In this document: piece by piece, positions 37,442 through 45,266 of the stretch
How positions within the stretch are numbered: position 1 is the stretch's first letter
How the letters are laid out: each line of letters starts with the position of its first letter
Source of the DNA: Paraburkholderia sabiae
GTDB lineage: Bacteria > Pseudomonadota > Gammaproteobacteria > Burkholderiales > Burkholderiaceae
Length of the DNA: 64,000 nt
Direction: 5' to 3'
Assembly (NCBI RefSeq): GCF_030412785.1
Contig: NZ_CP125295.1
Location: forward strand, 682,001-746,000
Position numbers and translations under genes: made by a program
Notes under the pieces: generated by a model
What the model was told of the DNA's origin: nothing
Databases searched by the model: none
Seen by the model: the letters and a program-made list of their open reading frames with translations, nothing else

Positions 37442-38380
37442 TTACTCCGCGCTTGCACCTTTCGCTGCGCCTTGAAGCGTGCGGCTGAGCGACTGTTCGA
37501 CAGCGGCGGCGATCGCGTCGATGGCGACGGGCGGCGTCACACGCTGGCGCGCGAGCGCGACGGCCCGCCTCGACATCAGCCCGAACAGCGCGCCGTGATC
37601 GCCGCCCAGCCCTTCCAGCAGCGACAGTTGCTTTTCCACCACGCCGACGTCGCCGCGTGAAACGGGGCCTGCCAGCGCGTTGGCGAGGCCGCGGTCGCGG
37701 GCGGTTTCGAGCGTGCGCGTCATCATCGGCAGCAGTGCGCGCAGCGCGTCGTGCTCGTCGAATCCGAGCTTGCGCCACAGGTTCACGTTTTCGGCGAGGC
37801 TGCACAGCGCGAATCCCGCCGCGTAGTGCGCTGCCGCGTGATACAGCAGGCGGCCGTCGGCGGGAATCGACAGCGGATGGCAGTGCAGCGCGCCGGCGAG
37901 CGCCACCAGCGCGTCTTTTAGCGCGCCGTCGGCCTCGATCGTCACCGAGCAGCCGGCGATCCGGTCGACGTCTGTCAAATCGCCGCTGAACAGGTAAAGT
38001 GGATGAAAACCGCCGATCGACGCGCCCTGGTCCCGAGCCGGGGCCAGCAGTTCGACGGGCGACGCGCCGCTGCAATGCACGACGGCCCAGGCTTCCTTGC
38101 CGGGCGCCGCTCGCGCTGGAAAGGCGAGTGTGTTCGCTGTCGTACCGATGCTGTCGTCCGGGACGGTTAAAAAGAGTATGTCCGCCGACTCGACGGCCCG
38201 CTGAGGGTCGTCATACGCGGCGCAGAATTCGATCTGACTGGCAAGCTGCCGCGCCGATTCCGGCGTGCGGCTCGCGATAGCCGTGACGGGATATCCGGCG
38301 CGTGCGAAGCCGAGCGCAAGACAACGCGCAATCCGGCCCGCGCCGACGAAACCCAGGCGCGGCAAGGAGGGCTGGGACAT
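37442..38380 (-). CDS. Rossmann-like plus DUF2520 domain protein
   Basis: 312 residues. The N-terminal NAD(P)-binding fold LGFVGAGRIARCLALGFARAGY is followed by a 6-phosphogluconate dehydrogenase-like helical C-terminal part (HPLYLFSG, HAAAHYAAGFALCSLAENVNLWRKLG). This is the F420-dependent-reductase-like Rossmann/DUF2520 arrangement, often annotated as oxidoreductase or ketopantoate-reductase-like. Substrate unknown. The ATG at 38380 (MSQPSL) starts the homologous part and has CAGGA upstream. Confidence 0.8.
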   Translation of the reverse strand: MSQPSLPRLGFVGAGRIARCLALGFARAGYPVTAIASRTPESARQLASQIEFCAAYDDPQRAVESADILFLTVPDDSIGTTANTLAFPARAAPGKEAWAVVHCSGASPVELLAPARDQGASIGGFHPLYLFSGDLTDVDRIAGCSVTIEADGALKDALVALAGALHCHPLSIPADGRLLYHAAAHYAAGFALCSLAENVNLWRKLGFDEHDALRALLPMMTRTLETARDRGLANALAGPVSRGDVGVVEKQLSLLEGLGGDHGALFGLMSRRAVALARQRVTPPVAIDAIAAAVEQSLSRTLQGAAKGASAE

Positions 38381-38647
38381 GGTTCCTGCTCCCGACGGGA
38401 CTGAAGAAGGAAGCAGCAGTATCGCGCTCCAATAAATCCAGGGCGCGATCTGGCGGCTTTGGCAGGTGGTTTGGGCGCACACAAACGTGCGTTTCGCGGT
38501 CAACTGACGCTTTCAGGACCGCTCGCGACGCATGTCAGCCGATGGCCGTGCGGGCAGGCGCGAAAACTGCTTTCAGGATTTTCCGTAGGAGTGGATAGGC
38601 GGTCACCGTGGTTTTCTATGTCTCGCAGTCAGATTCGGGAGGTTACG

Positions 38648-38809
38648 ATGAGCATCTTTGCTTACCGAAAGCACTTGCGGTTCCTCACGCATTCTCAACG
38701 CCGTCGCTGGTGGGATCAGAAGAAGCGGCTCAGCCCTCGGGTGAAGATTAGCGGCGCCTATGTGCCGCCGAATGTCACGCGCGAGTTCACGTATGTGAAA
38801 GTCGGTTGA
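38648..38809 (+). CDS. Small basic hypothetical protein
   Basis: 53 residues, rich in Arg and Lys (MSIFAYRKHLRFLTHSQRRRW). The ATG at 38648 has GGAGG seven bases upstream and a terminator follows 48 bp after the stop, so it is probably a real short gene. I do not recognise a family. It stands alone between the DUF2520 gene and the secreted Tyr/Pro-rich protein. Confidence 0.55.
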   Translation: MSIFAYRKHLRFLTHSQRRRWWDQKKRLSPRVKISGAYVPPNVTREFTYVKVG

Positions 38810-38856
38810 TGCTCGTTTGAAGCTCTTTTGAAGCTCTTTTGAAGCGGAACATGCAG

Positions 38857-38890
38857 AACGCCCGGCCAGTCGGCCGGGCGTTTTCCTTTT
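38857..38890 (+). terminator. Terminator after the small basic protein gene
   Basis: Hairpin AACGCCCGGCC/GGCCGGGCGTT followed by TTCCTTTT. Just before it are two tandem copies of GAAGCTCTTTT (38819-38840). The rest of the 416-bp gap to 39226 shows no gene. Confidence 0.8.
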
Positions 38891-39225
38891 GGCGGACGCG
38901 AAGCACGCAGGACGCGATGATGCGCGTCCGCAACGGCCATTCGGCGAATTTGTAATTAAAGATTACCGACGCGCCACAGATCCCTTCGAACAAGCCGGTC
39001 AGGATGCCCGATCCGCATCGAACGATCGTCCAAAGCCTTGATTTTCGATACGATGCGCGTCATCTGAAGAATGACAAAAAAGCCCCGGCTAACGAACCGC
39101 TTTCCCGCAATTGCAATTTGCAACAAATGCAGACAACGGCATGCAGGCTTTTTCGATACATTGAGTTCAGAGCATGACCGTCATGCGACCCGGTCAACAC
39201 GGCCGAGCCGCCAGGAGAAATACAA

Positions 39226-39516
39226 GTGAAGAAGATCGTTCCGTCTATCGCTGTTGCTGCTCTCGGGGTGGGAATGACCACTGCAGCGCAGGCTCATGTG
39301 TCCGTTGGTATCGGCATCGGTGTTCCGGTCGCGCCGGCATATCCGGTCTACGCGGCCCCGCCGCCCGCGTACTACGCACCGCCGCCGCCCGTCGTCTATG
39401 CGCCGCCGCCCGTGGTTTATGCACCGCCGCCGCCGGTCGTCGTAGGCGGGTACTACGGCTATCACCGGCCTTATTACCATCACGGCTACTACGGCCGTCC
39501 GTACTACCGGTATTGA
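39226..39516 (+). CDS. Small exported Pro/Tyr-rich protein
   Basis: 96 residues. A signal peptide (cleavage after AAQA) is followed by HVSVGIGIGVPVAPAYPVYA, then repeats of APPP with YY or VVY, and a Gly/Tyr/His tail (GGYYGYHRPYYHHG). Such low-complexity secreted proteins are common in Burkholderiaceae and have no known role; cell-envelope or metal-binding functions are guesses from composition. CAGGAG lies upstream of the ATG. Confidence 0.75.
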   Translation: MKKIVPSIAVAALGVGMTTAAQAHVSVGIGIGVPVAPAYPVYAAPPPAYYAPPPPVVYAPPPVVYAPPPPVVVGGYYGYHRPYYHHGYYGRPYYRY

Positions 39517-39565
39517 TGATCGGGCTGTGTAGCGCGTTGATTGGCGCTACGTCGGACTGACGACA

Positions 39566-39605
39566 AAACGGCGCAACGCCGGCTCATCGCCGCGTTGCGC
39601 CGTTT
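39566..39605. terminator. Bidirectional terminator between the exported protein and LysE genes
   Basis: Stem AAACGGCGCAACG/CGTTGCGCCGTTT between convergent genes, with A and T runs of three to four on each side. Confidence 0.8.
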
Positions 39606-39636
39606 GCATGTGGGCGTGTGAAAACCGCGAGGGCGC

Positions 39637-40314
39637 TCAGCTTGCAGCGTGAGCCGTCGGCACGATCAGATCGTGGTAGCCGTTGACGATCACGCTGTAC
39701 GAGAAATAAGCGAACAACACCGCCGACAGCACGTGACAGATGCGCAGCAGCCCCGTGCCGGCGCGCTTGCGTCCGTGGCTTGCCAGGCCGCAAATGAAGA
39801 GTGTCCAGCACAGTCCGCCGAGAAAAAAGCCGCCGAGAAACACGGGCGCTGTCGTCACCGATGTCGCGCCTGCCTTGGCGATCAGCGCGCCGCCGACGGC
39901 CGCGAACCACAGAATCGCGCTCGGCGAAGAAACGGCGAGCAGCACGCCGCGCAGAAAGCCGCGCTTCGGATCGAGATGCGGCGTCGACGGATCGGCTTCG
40001 CCTTCGACAGGCGGCGCCGATGCCGGAAACAGCGCCTCGCGCGCCATCTTCCAGGTCAGAAAGAGCAGGATCGCCGCGCCGCCGATCCACACGACCCAGC
40101 GCACCGACTCGAATTGCAGCAGCGCGGCCATGCCCGCGAGCGCGAGCGCCGCGTAGATCAGATCGCCGAAACAGGAACCGAGGCCGAGCCAGAAGCCCGG
40201 CCTGAAGCCGTGCGACAACGTCAGCGAGATGATCGCGACGTTGACGAGGCCGATATCGAGGCACAACGACAGCGAGAGAAAAAAACCGTCCGACAACATC
40301 GACAAGCTATGCAT
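39637..40314 (-). CDS. LysE-family amino acid exporter
   Basis: 225-residue inner-membrane protein with six hydrophobic segments. Seen are GHSRG-like FRPGFWLGLGSCFGDLIYA, KRGFLRGVLLAVSSPSAILWFAAVGG (the family's conserved NP/SP turn) and a C-terminal helix. RhtB/LysE proteins export amino acids such as threonine, lysine or leucine; the substrate here is unknown. It is upstream of the convergent terminator and downstream of ubiD on the same strand. Confidence 0.85.
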   Translation of the reverse strand: MHSLSMLSDGFFLSLSLCLDIGLVNVAIISLTLSHGFRPGFWLGLGSCFGDLIYAALALAGMAALLQFESVRWVVWIGGAAILLFLTWKMAREALFPASAPPVEGEADPSTPHLDPKRGFLRGVLLAVSSPSAILWFAAVGGALIAKAGATSVTTAPVFLGGFFLGGLCWTLFICGLASHGRKRAGTGLLRICHVLSAVLFAYFSYSVIVNGYHDLIVPTAHAAS

Positions 40315-40371
40315 CCGTTCGACCGCGCTGATGATTTTTTGTAGTTGAAGAAGCCTGCAAAACAGCCCGGT

Positions 40372-41949
40372 TCACAGGCCGAGTTCGTTCCACAGACCGT
40401 CGATGCGCGCCTTCACGGCATCGTCCATCACGATCGGCCGACCCCACTCGCGATCGGTTTCGCCGGGCCATTTGTTGGTCGCGTCGAGTCCCATCTTCGA
40501 GCCGAGACCGGCAACGGGCGACGCGAAATCCAGATAGTCGATCGGCGTGCGATCGACCAGCACGGTATCGCGCGTCGGGTCGATGCGTGTCGTGATCGCC
40601 CAGATGACTTCCTTCCAGTCGCGGATGTTCACGTCTTCGTCGACGACAACGATGAACTTCGTGTACATGAACTGCCGCAGGAAGCTCCACACGCCGAACA
40701 TCACGCGCTTCGCGTGGCCGGGATAGCTCTTCTTCATCTGCACGATGGCCATCCGGTAGCTGCAGCCTTCGGGCGGCAGATAGAAGTCGGTGATTTCGGT
40801 GAACTGCTTCTGCAGCAGCGGCACGAACACCTCGTTCAGCGCGACGCCGAGCACGGCGGGTTCGTCGGGCGGTTTGCCCGTGTAGGTGGAGTGATAGATC
40901 GCGTCGCGGCGCATCGTGATGCGCTCGATCGTGAAAACGGGAAACCACTCCTGTTCGTTGTAGTAGCCGGTGTGATCGCCGTACGGACCTTCGAGCGCAT
41001 GCTCATAGGACGCGCTCGCCCCTTTCGACGGACGCGGCGGCGCACCTTCGGGCGCGGGCGCCGGCTGGCCTTCCTGCGGATAGATGAAGCCTTCGAGCAC
41101 GATCTCGGCGCGCGCGGGCACCTGCAGCGTATCGACGCCCGGCGTGATGCATTTCGCGAGTTCCGTGCGGCCGCCGCGCAGCAGGCCCGCGAACTGGTAT
41201 TCGGACAGCGTATCGGGCACGGGCGTCACGGCGCCGAGGATGGTCGCCGGATCGGCGCCCAGCACGACCGCGACGGGATACGGCTTGCCGGGATTCTTCA
41301 ACGCGAACTCGCGGAAGTCGAGCGCGCCGCCGCGATGCGCAAGCCAGCGCATGATGACCTTGTTGCGCCCGATCACCTGTTGCCGGTAGATGCCGAGGTT
41401 CTGCCGCGTCTTGTTGGGCCCGCGCGTGACCGTGAGGCCCCAGGTGATCAGCGGACCCGCGTCGCCCGGCCAGCAGGTCTGAATGGGCAGCTTCGCGAGA
41501 TCGACGTCGTTGCCTTCCCAGACGATTTCCTGGCAGGGCGGGGCGCTCACCGTCTTCGGCGCCATGTCCCAGACCGCCTTCGCCAGCGACAGCAGCTTGC
41601 CGGCGTCCTTAAGGCCCTTGGGCGGCTCCGGCTCCTTCAGCGCGGACAGCAGACGCCCGACATCGCGCAGCGACTCCAGCGCCGCCTGATCGCCGCCGGC
41701 GTCGCCCGATGCGCCGTTGTCGATACCCATGCCGAGCGCGACGCGCCGCGGCGTGCCGAACAGATTGCCGAGCACAGGGAACGCATGCGTTTCCTTCGAC
41801 TCGAACAGCAGCGCGGGGCCGCCTGCGCGCAGCACGCGATCGCACAGTTCCGTCATTTCCAGGATAGGCGACACCTTTTGCGAGATACGGCGTAGCTCGC
41901 CAAGCGATTCGAGGCGGCTCGCGAAGTCACGCAGGTCTTTGTATTTCAT
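40372..41949 (-). CDS. ubiD: 3-octaprenyl-4-hydroxybenzoate carboxy-lyase (UbiD)
   Basis: 525-residue decarboxylase of the ubiquinone pathway that uses prenylated FMN made by UbiX. It has [21 protein letters not shown] at the N-terminus, [40 protein letters not shown] in the prFMN-binding region, and the E-R-E-type catalytic residues around [12 protein letters not shown] short Pro/Gly/Ser-rich insert ([20 protein letters not shown]) lies in the middle. The ATG at 41949 is chosen over an open start at 41973. Confidence 0.93.
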   Translation of the reverse strand: MKYKDLRDFASRLESLGELRRISQKVSPILEMTELCDRVLRAGGPALLFESKETHAFPVLGNLFGTPRRVALGMGIDNGASGDAGGDQAALESLRDVGRLLSALKEPEPPKGLKDAGKLLSLAKAVWDMAPKTVSAPPCQEIVWEGNDVDLAKLPIQTCWPGDAGPLITWGLTVTRGPNKTRQNLGIYRQQVIGRNKVIMRWLAHRGGALDFREFALKNPGKPYPVAVVLGADPATILGAVTPVPDTLSEYQFAGLLRGGRTELAKCITPGVDTLQVPARAEIVLEGFIYPQEGQPAPAPEGAPPRPSKGASASYEHALEGPYGDHTGYYNEQEWFPVFTIERITMRRDAIYHSTYTGKPPDEPAVLGVALNEVFVPLLQKQFTEITDFYLPPEGCSYRMAIVQMKKSYPGHAKRVMFGVWSFLRQFMYTKFIVVVDEDVNIRDWKEVIWAITTRIDPTRDTVLVDRTPIDYLDFASPVAGLGSKMGLDATNKWPGETDREWGRPIVMDDAVKARIDGLWNELGL

Positions 41950-42157
41950 CGGTCTGTTCGGGCTGCGATACAAGGGCTACAGAAGCTGGCGGCACGGTGA
42001 CGAACAGGTGACGAACGACCGCGCCGAATGGATTGTCGATTTTACCTGCGTTGGGAAGCGCACGTTGAATACGGAAAATGTCAATCGGCTGGAAAGGCCC
42101 GTATGCAGGGCGCTTGAAGCTCCTGAACAGTGTTCATTATTACAATTGGTTATAGTT

Positions 42158-42186
42158 TTGACATTCTATAGTGTTGACGATCTATA
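42158..42186 (+). promoter_or_regulatory. Strong sigma-70 promoter upstream of the lytic transglycosylase
   Basis: A consensus TTGACA at 42158-42163 and TCTATA at 42181-42186 with an ideal 17-bp spacer. Transcription should start near 42193, leaving a leader of about 350 nt before the coding start at 42543. Confidence 0.75.
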
Positions 42187-42192
42187 AAACCC

Positions 42193-42342
42193 TGATAGAA
42201 TCCGGTCACATCGGTTGCAGGGTATTGATAGTTTTTACCACCGTCCCCCGGTCCTTCAGACGCAACGCGTCGCTCTTACCGCCCCTGCACGGTATTGACG
42301 GTCATATGTAGTCTCCACCAGCGCATTTCGACGCTGGTTTTT
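42193..42342 (+). ncRNA. Candidate structured leader RNA or small RNA (about 150 nt)
   Basis: Downstream of the strong promoter are an outer stem TGCAGGG (42216-42222) with CCCTGCA (42283-42289), an inner hairpin GACGC-AAC-GCGTC (42259-42271), and then a terminator-like hairpin ACCAGCG/CGCTGGT with TTTTT at 42317-42342. After that a second long-range stem GGGAGCCAA (42348-42356) with TTGGCTCCC (42400-42408) occupies the remaining leader. This could be a short sRNA or a regulatory 5' leader of the transglycosylase gene. I match it to no known family. Confidence 0.45.
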
Positions 42343-42542
42343 CGCGTGGGAGCCAACGAATGCGTGCTTTTTGGCATGCAGGCGGCCCTTTTCAAGATTT
42401 TGGCTCCCCAACGGTACTTTTTGCCGTTTTCCCGACGTCGTTGTCGCCTTAACCAGAGTGCGCGGCGTCTTGGCTTTTGCGAACTGCATTCCAGCCGGTC
42501 ATTTTTACGGTGTTCGCGGAGCCAGCAACATGGGAGATCTGA

Positions 42543-43742
42543 ATGAACGCCTGGTTATCGTGGCGTCCCAACGAGCGGCTCGCGCAGGTCATGCGCGGCG
42601 CAGTTCGCCAAGGGACGCGTGTGAGTCATCATCTTTTCAGCGTGGTCGGCGGATTTGCCGTCCTGTTCGCGCTTACGCTGTGGCTGATGCCCAGCTGGCG
42701 CCTGACGCTGGCAACGCGGCTGATGCCCTTCATTTCGGCTGCTGTGCAAGCCGGCCCCGCCCGTCTGCTGCAGGGCAATCCGCTGCCGTCGTTCGCGCCG
42801 CAACAGCGGAGCAACACGGCGCCGCAGGACGATACGCTGTCCAGCTCGTCGAATCCGGGCAAGGGCGACACGCCCAACACCGCAGCGGCCGCCGCTGACG
42901 CCGGCTACAGCGTCGCCAGCGACAACGGCAGCTTCACGGCGCCGGCAGGCACGGGTGTGAGCACGGGCCTTTCGTCGGCGGCGCTCAACGGCCTCGATCC
43001 GCGCACGCTGCCGAGCGTCGGCACGATCGCGTCGATGATCCCGTCGCAGCGCGTATCGCCCGATGCACGCGACGACCGCGTGCTGGTGTCCACCCGCGAG
43101 CAGGATCTCGTTGCAACGTTTATCGCGCGCCGCTATCGCGTGGCCCAGGAGCCCGTCAGCGAGCTCGTGAAAGCCGCATTCGACACCGGCCGCGAAGTCG
43201 GCCTCGACCCGCTGCTGTTGCTTGCCGTGATGGCGATCGAGTCGGGCTTCAACCCGTACGCGGAAAGCGGCGTCGGCGCGAAGGGCCTGATGCAGGTCAT
43301 GTCGACGGTTCATTCGGACAAATTCCGCTACTTCGGCGGCCAGAGCGCGGCGCTCGAGCCGCTCGCGAACATCAAGGTCGGCGCAATCGTGCTGAAGGAT
43401 TGCATCGCGCGCGGCGGTTCGCTGCCGGGCGGTTTGCGTCTGTACGTCGGTTCGACGTCGCCGGACGACGGCGGCTACGGCGCGAAGGTGATGGCAGAGC
43501 GTACGCGTCTGCGCGACGTGGCCCGTGGCCGCAAGGTGCCGATCAACTCGCCGCAAGCGCCGGCGACGGTGCAGGCTTCGACGCCGTCGTCTTCCGCGTC
43601 GTCGAATGGCGCGAACAAGCGCGTTCAGGTCACGCTCGAAGGTCATCCGCTGACGGCGGGGACGTCGGTGAAGGGCGCGGAACAGGACGATGCGAGCGCG
43701 AACACGGCGAAGCATCCGTCGCAGCCCGAGCTGGGCGCTTGA
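42543..43742 (+). CDS. Lytic transglycosylase, SLT domain
   Basis: 399 residues. One N-terminal membrane-spanning segment (about 32-50, FSVVGGFAVLFALTLWLMP) anchors the protein; a Ser/Ala/Asn-rich spacer follows to about residue 170; the SLT lysozyme-like domain spans about 200-330. The catalytic glutamate is in LLAVMAIESGFNPYAES and the GAKGLMQVM motif follows. A disordered tail ends the protein. Such enzymes cut peptidoglycan glycan strands with 1,6-anhydro products. GGGAGAT precedes the ATG. The gene is behind a long structured leader; its terminator has been split by an IS. Confidence 0.88.
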   Translation: MNAWLSWRPNERLAQVMRGAVRQGTRVSHHLFSVVGGFAVLFALTLWLMPSWRLTLATRLMPFISAAVQAGPARLLQGNPLPSFAPQQRSNTAPQDDTLSSSSNPGKGDTPNTAAAAADAGYSVASDNGSFTAPAGTGVSTGLSSAALNGLDPRTLPSVGTIASMIPSQRVSPDARDDRVLVSTREQDLVATFIARRYRVAQEPVSELVKAAFDTGREVGLDPLLLLAVMAIESGFNPYAESGVGAKGLMQVMSTVHSDKFRYFGGQSAALEPLANIKVGAIVLKDCIARGGSLPGGLRLYVGSTSPDDGGYGAKVMAERTRLRDVARGRKVPINSPQAPATVQASTPSSSASSNGANKRVQVTLEGHPLTAGTSVKGAEQDDASANTAKHPSQPELGA

Positions 43743-43779
43743 GCTAAACGCGTTCGGCTGAAAGCTGATCCGGCAAAAG

Positions 43780-43797
43780 AAAGGGCACCTTCGGGTG
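43780..43797. terminator. Left part of a terminator split by the IS (with target repeat 1)
   Basis: AAAGGGCACCTTCGGGTG ends at the IS boundary. Joined with the sequence after the IS it rebuilds GGGCACC-TTCG-GGTGCCC-TTTTT, a bidirectional terminator between the transglycosylase gene and the convergent aminotransferase gene. The 12-bp target duplication is CACCTTCGGGTG at 43786-43797. Confidence 0.85.
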
Positions 43798-45226
43798 TAA
43801 TGCCGTTCAGTTAAGGTCTCTTTTGAGGAACCGAACGGTATAGCGAAACGGTCTGGATTTGACGGCCCGAGCGCAACTGCGCCCGGGCCGTTTGTCGTTG
43901 GGAAGTTGCTTGAGCCGCTCGCGCAGGCGCCTGAGCAGCGCTGGCAGTTTGCCGTACGAGCGCGTCACGGCCGCCCACGTCATTTCGTACTGAATGGTGT
44001 GAAACGCGCGGATGAAGCTCAGCTCGTCGGGTGCGTGCCGGGCGTCGAGTGTCGCCCTGGCCATCTCCAGGCGAATCAGGTTATAGGCGATCAGAGCCCC
44101 CCAGAACTCCTGATAGACACCTTGTACGGTCTGGCTGCGAAGGGTCAGTTCCATGCCCAGCATCGACTGCTTCAGTTCATGGTAGCTGGTCTCGATCTGC
44201 CAGCGACGCTCGTAGCACGACACAATGTCAGCCGCCTTGAAACGCCTTCGATCAGTCAGGGACGTGAGCAATGTCCGTTGCCGGCCACGTGCATCGACGG
44301 CCAGCACGGCGCGCGCCTGCCAGAATTCGGGCAGCTCGGGGCATTTCGTGCGGGCCTGCGGCGACACACGCATGCGCACGATCTGGTCACCGTCGCACCC
44401 GCTCACGACCTCCCAGCGCAGGTTCGATCTGGCCGGGATGATGAAATGCCGGTTCTCGCCGCCTGAAGCCAGATTGCACAGGATCTGGGCCGACAGGAAC
44501 CCCTTATCAAAAACGGTAATGGAGTTGTCTGGCACACGAGGGATGAGCTCACGCGCCCAGATCATCTCATTGATATCGTAAGGGCCGAACCCGGCATCAC
44601 ACACCAGATGCGTCGCCAGGGCGGTGAGCGTGACCGCGCGCAGTTGGGGATAGCTGCCCACCCGACCGTGAGCGGCAGCCGAGGCGCCGAAATGCCTGCG
44701 GTTGGCGACACTGTCGGTGGTTCGCAGCGTCGTGCCATCCATCGCGAATAGCGAGAATCCCTTGAACAGGTACTTCGCCTGATCCTGCGCGATCCAGTTC
44801 CGGGCCGATTCATGAAACAGCCACGCCAGGGGGGCGGCGCCGATACGCTGCCGCGCCTGGGCGATGGCGCTCTTGCTGACAAATGACGCATCGGGTGCGG
44901 GTAGCGCAAGGTCCAGTTCATCGACGACCTCGCTGATCGACTGGTGCCGATACAACGCCAGCGCAATCACTAGCCACACGACCTGCTGTGCGGGTAGCCG
45001 ACGCCGACGCACGCTGGCACTGCCACTGGCCTGCACCGCATACTCGATCCATTTGTACGGCAGATGCTGGCCTAGCCGGTCCCAATCGAGCGGCGGCTGT
45101 GATTCAACAAGGAGGCGCAAATCATCGACCAGCATGGCGATGAAAGTTAACATCGCCACGCCGCGTTTACAACCAATTCGAGCTACCAATAAAAATGCCG
45201 TTCAGTCGCTTAACTGAACGGCATTA
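43798..45226. mobile_element. IS4-family insertion sequence, 1,429 bp, complete
   Basis: Bounded by perfect 18-bp inverted repeats TAATGCCGTTCAGTTAAG (43798-43815, and complementary at 45209-45226) and by 12-bp direct repeats CACCTTCGGGTG at 43786-43797 and 45227-45238. A target duplication of this length fits the IS4 group (10-13 bp). It holds one transposase gene on the minus strand. Just inside the right end there is an additional inverted copy of the end, AATGCCGTTCAG at 45194-45205, able to form a hairpin with the terminal repeat in front of the transposase gene. Confidence 0.95.
43807..45153 (-). CDS. IS4-family DDE transposase
   Basis: 448 residues from the ATG at 45153 (a TTG at 45189 would add 12). 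An N-terminal IS4-type domain (WDRLGQHLPYKWIEYAVQASG, with SVRRRRLPAQQVVWLVIAL) is followed by the RNase-H-like catalytic part. The first Asp is in LFAMDGTTLRTTDS, the second in TVFDKGFLSAQIL, and the Y-(2)-R-(3)-E-(6)-K signature in CYERRWQIETSYHELK is complete. The reading frame is intact and fills the IS between its ends, so the element should be active. Its stop overlaps the left inverted repeat. Confidence 0.95.
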   Translation of the reverse strand: MLTFIAMLVDDLRLLVESQPPLDWDRLGQHLPYKWIEYAVQASGSASVRRRRLPAQQVVWLVIALALYRHQSISEVVDELDLALPAPDASFVSKSAIAQARQRIGAAPLAWLFHESARNWIAQDQAKYLFKGFSLFAMDGTTLRTTDSVANRRHFGASAAAHGRVGSYPQLRAVTLTALATHLVCDAGFGPYDINEMIWARELIPRVPDNSITVFDKGFLSAQILCNLASGGENRHFIIPARSNLRWEVVSGCDGDQIVRMRVSPQARTKCPELPEFWQARAVLAVDARGRQRTLLTSLTDRRRFKAADIVSCYERRWQIETSYHELKQSMLGMELTLRSQTVQGVYQEFWGALIAYNLIRLEMARATLDARHAPDELSFIRAFHTIQYEMTWAAVTRSYGKLPALLRRLRERLKQLPNDKRPGRSCARAVKSRPFRYTVRFLKRDLN

Positions 45227-45249
45227 CACCTTCGGGTGCCCTTTTTCGT
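45227..45249. terminator. Right part of the split terminator (with target repeat 2)
   Basis: CACCTTCGGGTGCCCTTTTTCG follows the IS. The 12-bp repeat itself can fold as CACC-TTCG-GGTG on each side, so each flank keeps a shortened hairpin; the GGG/CCC base of the original stem is lost on both sides. Confidence 0.8.
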
Positions 45250-45266
45250 TGGCGTAGCGGTTACGT

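Noticed and set aside
38819..38840. Tandem repeats as a CRISPR or VNTR array
   Set aside because: Only two 11-bp units without spacers; too few to be an array.
42193..42342. 6S RNA as the identity of the structured RNA candidate
   Set aside because: Length is near, but I see no long central bubble flanked by extended stems, and no ygfA-like gene follows. Kept as an unassigned candidate.
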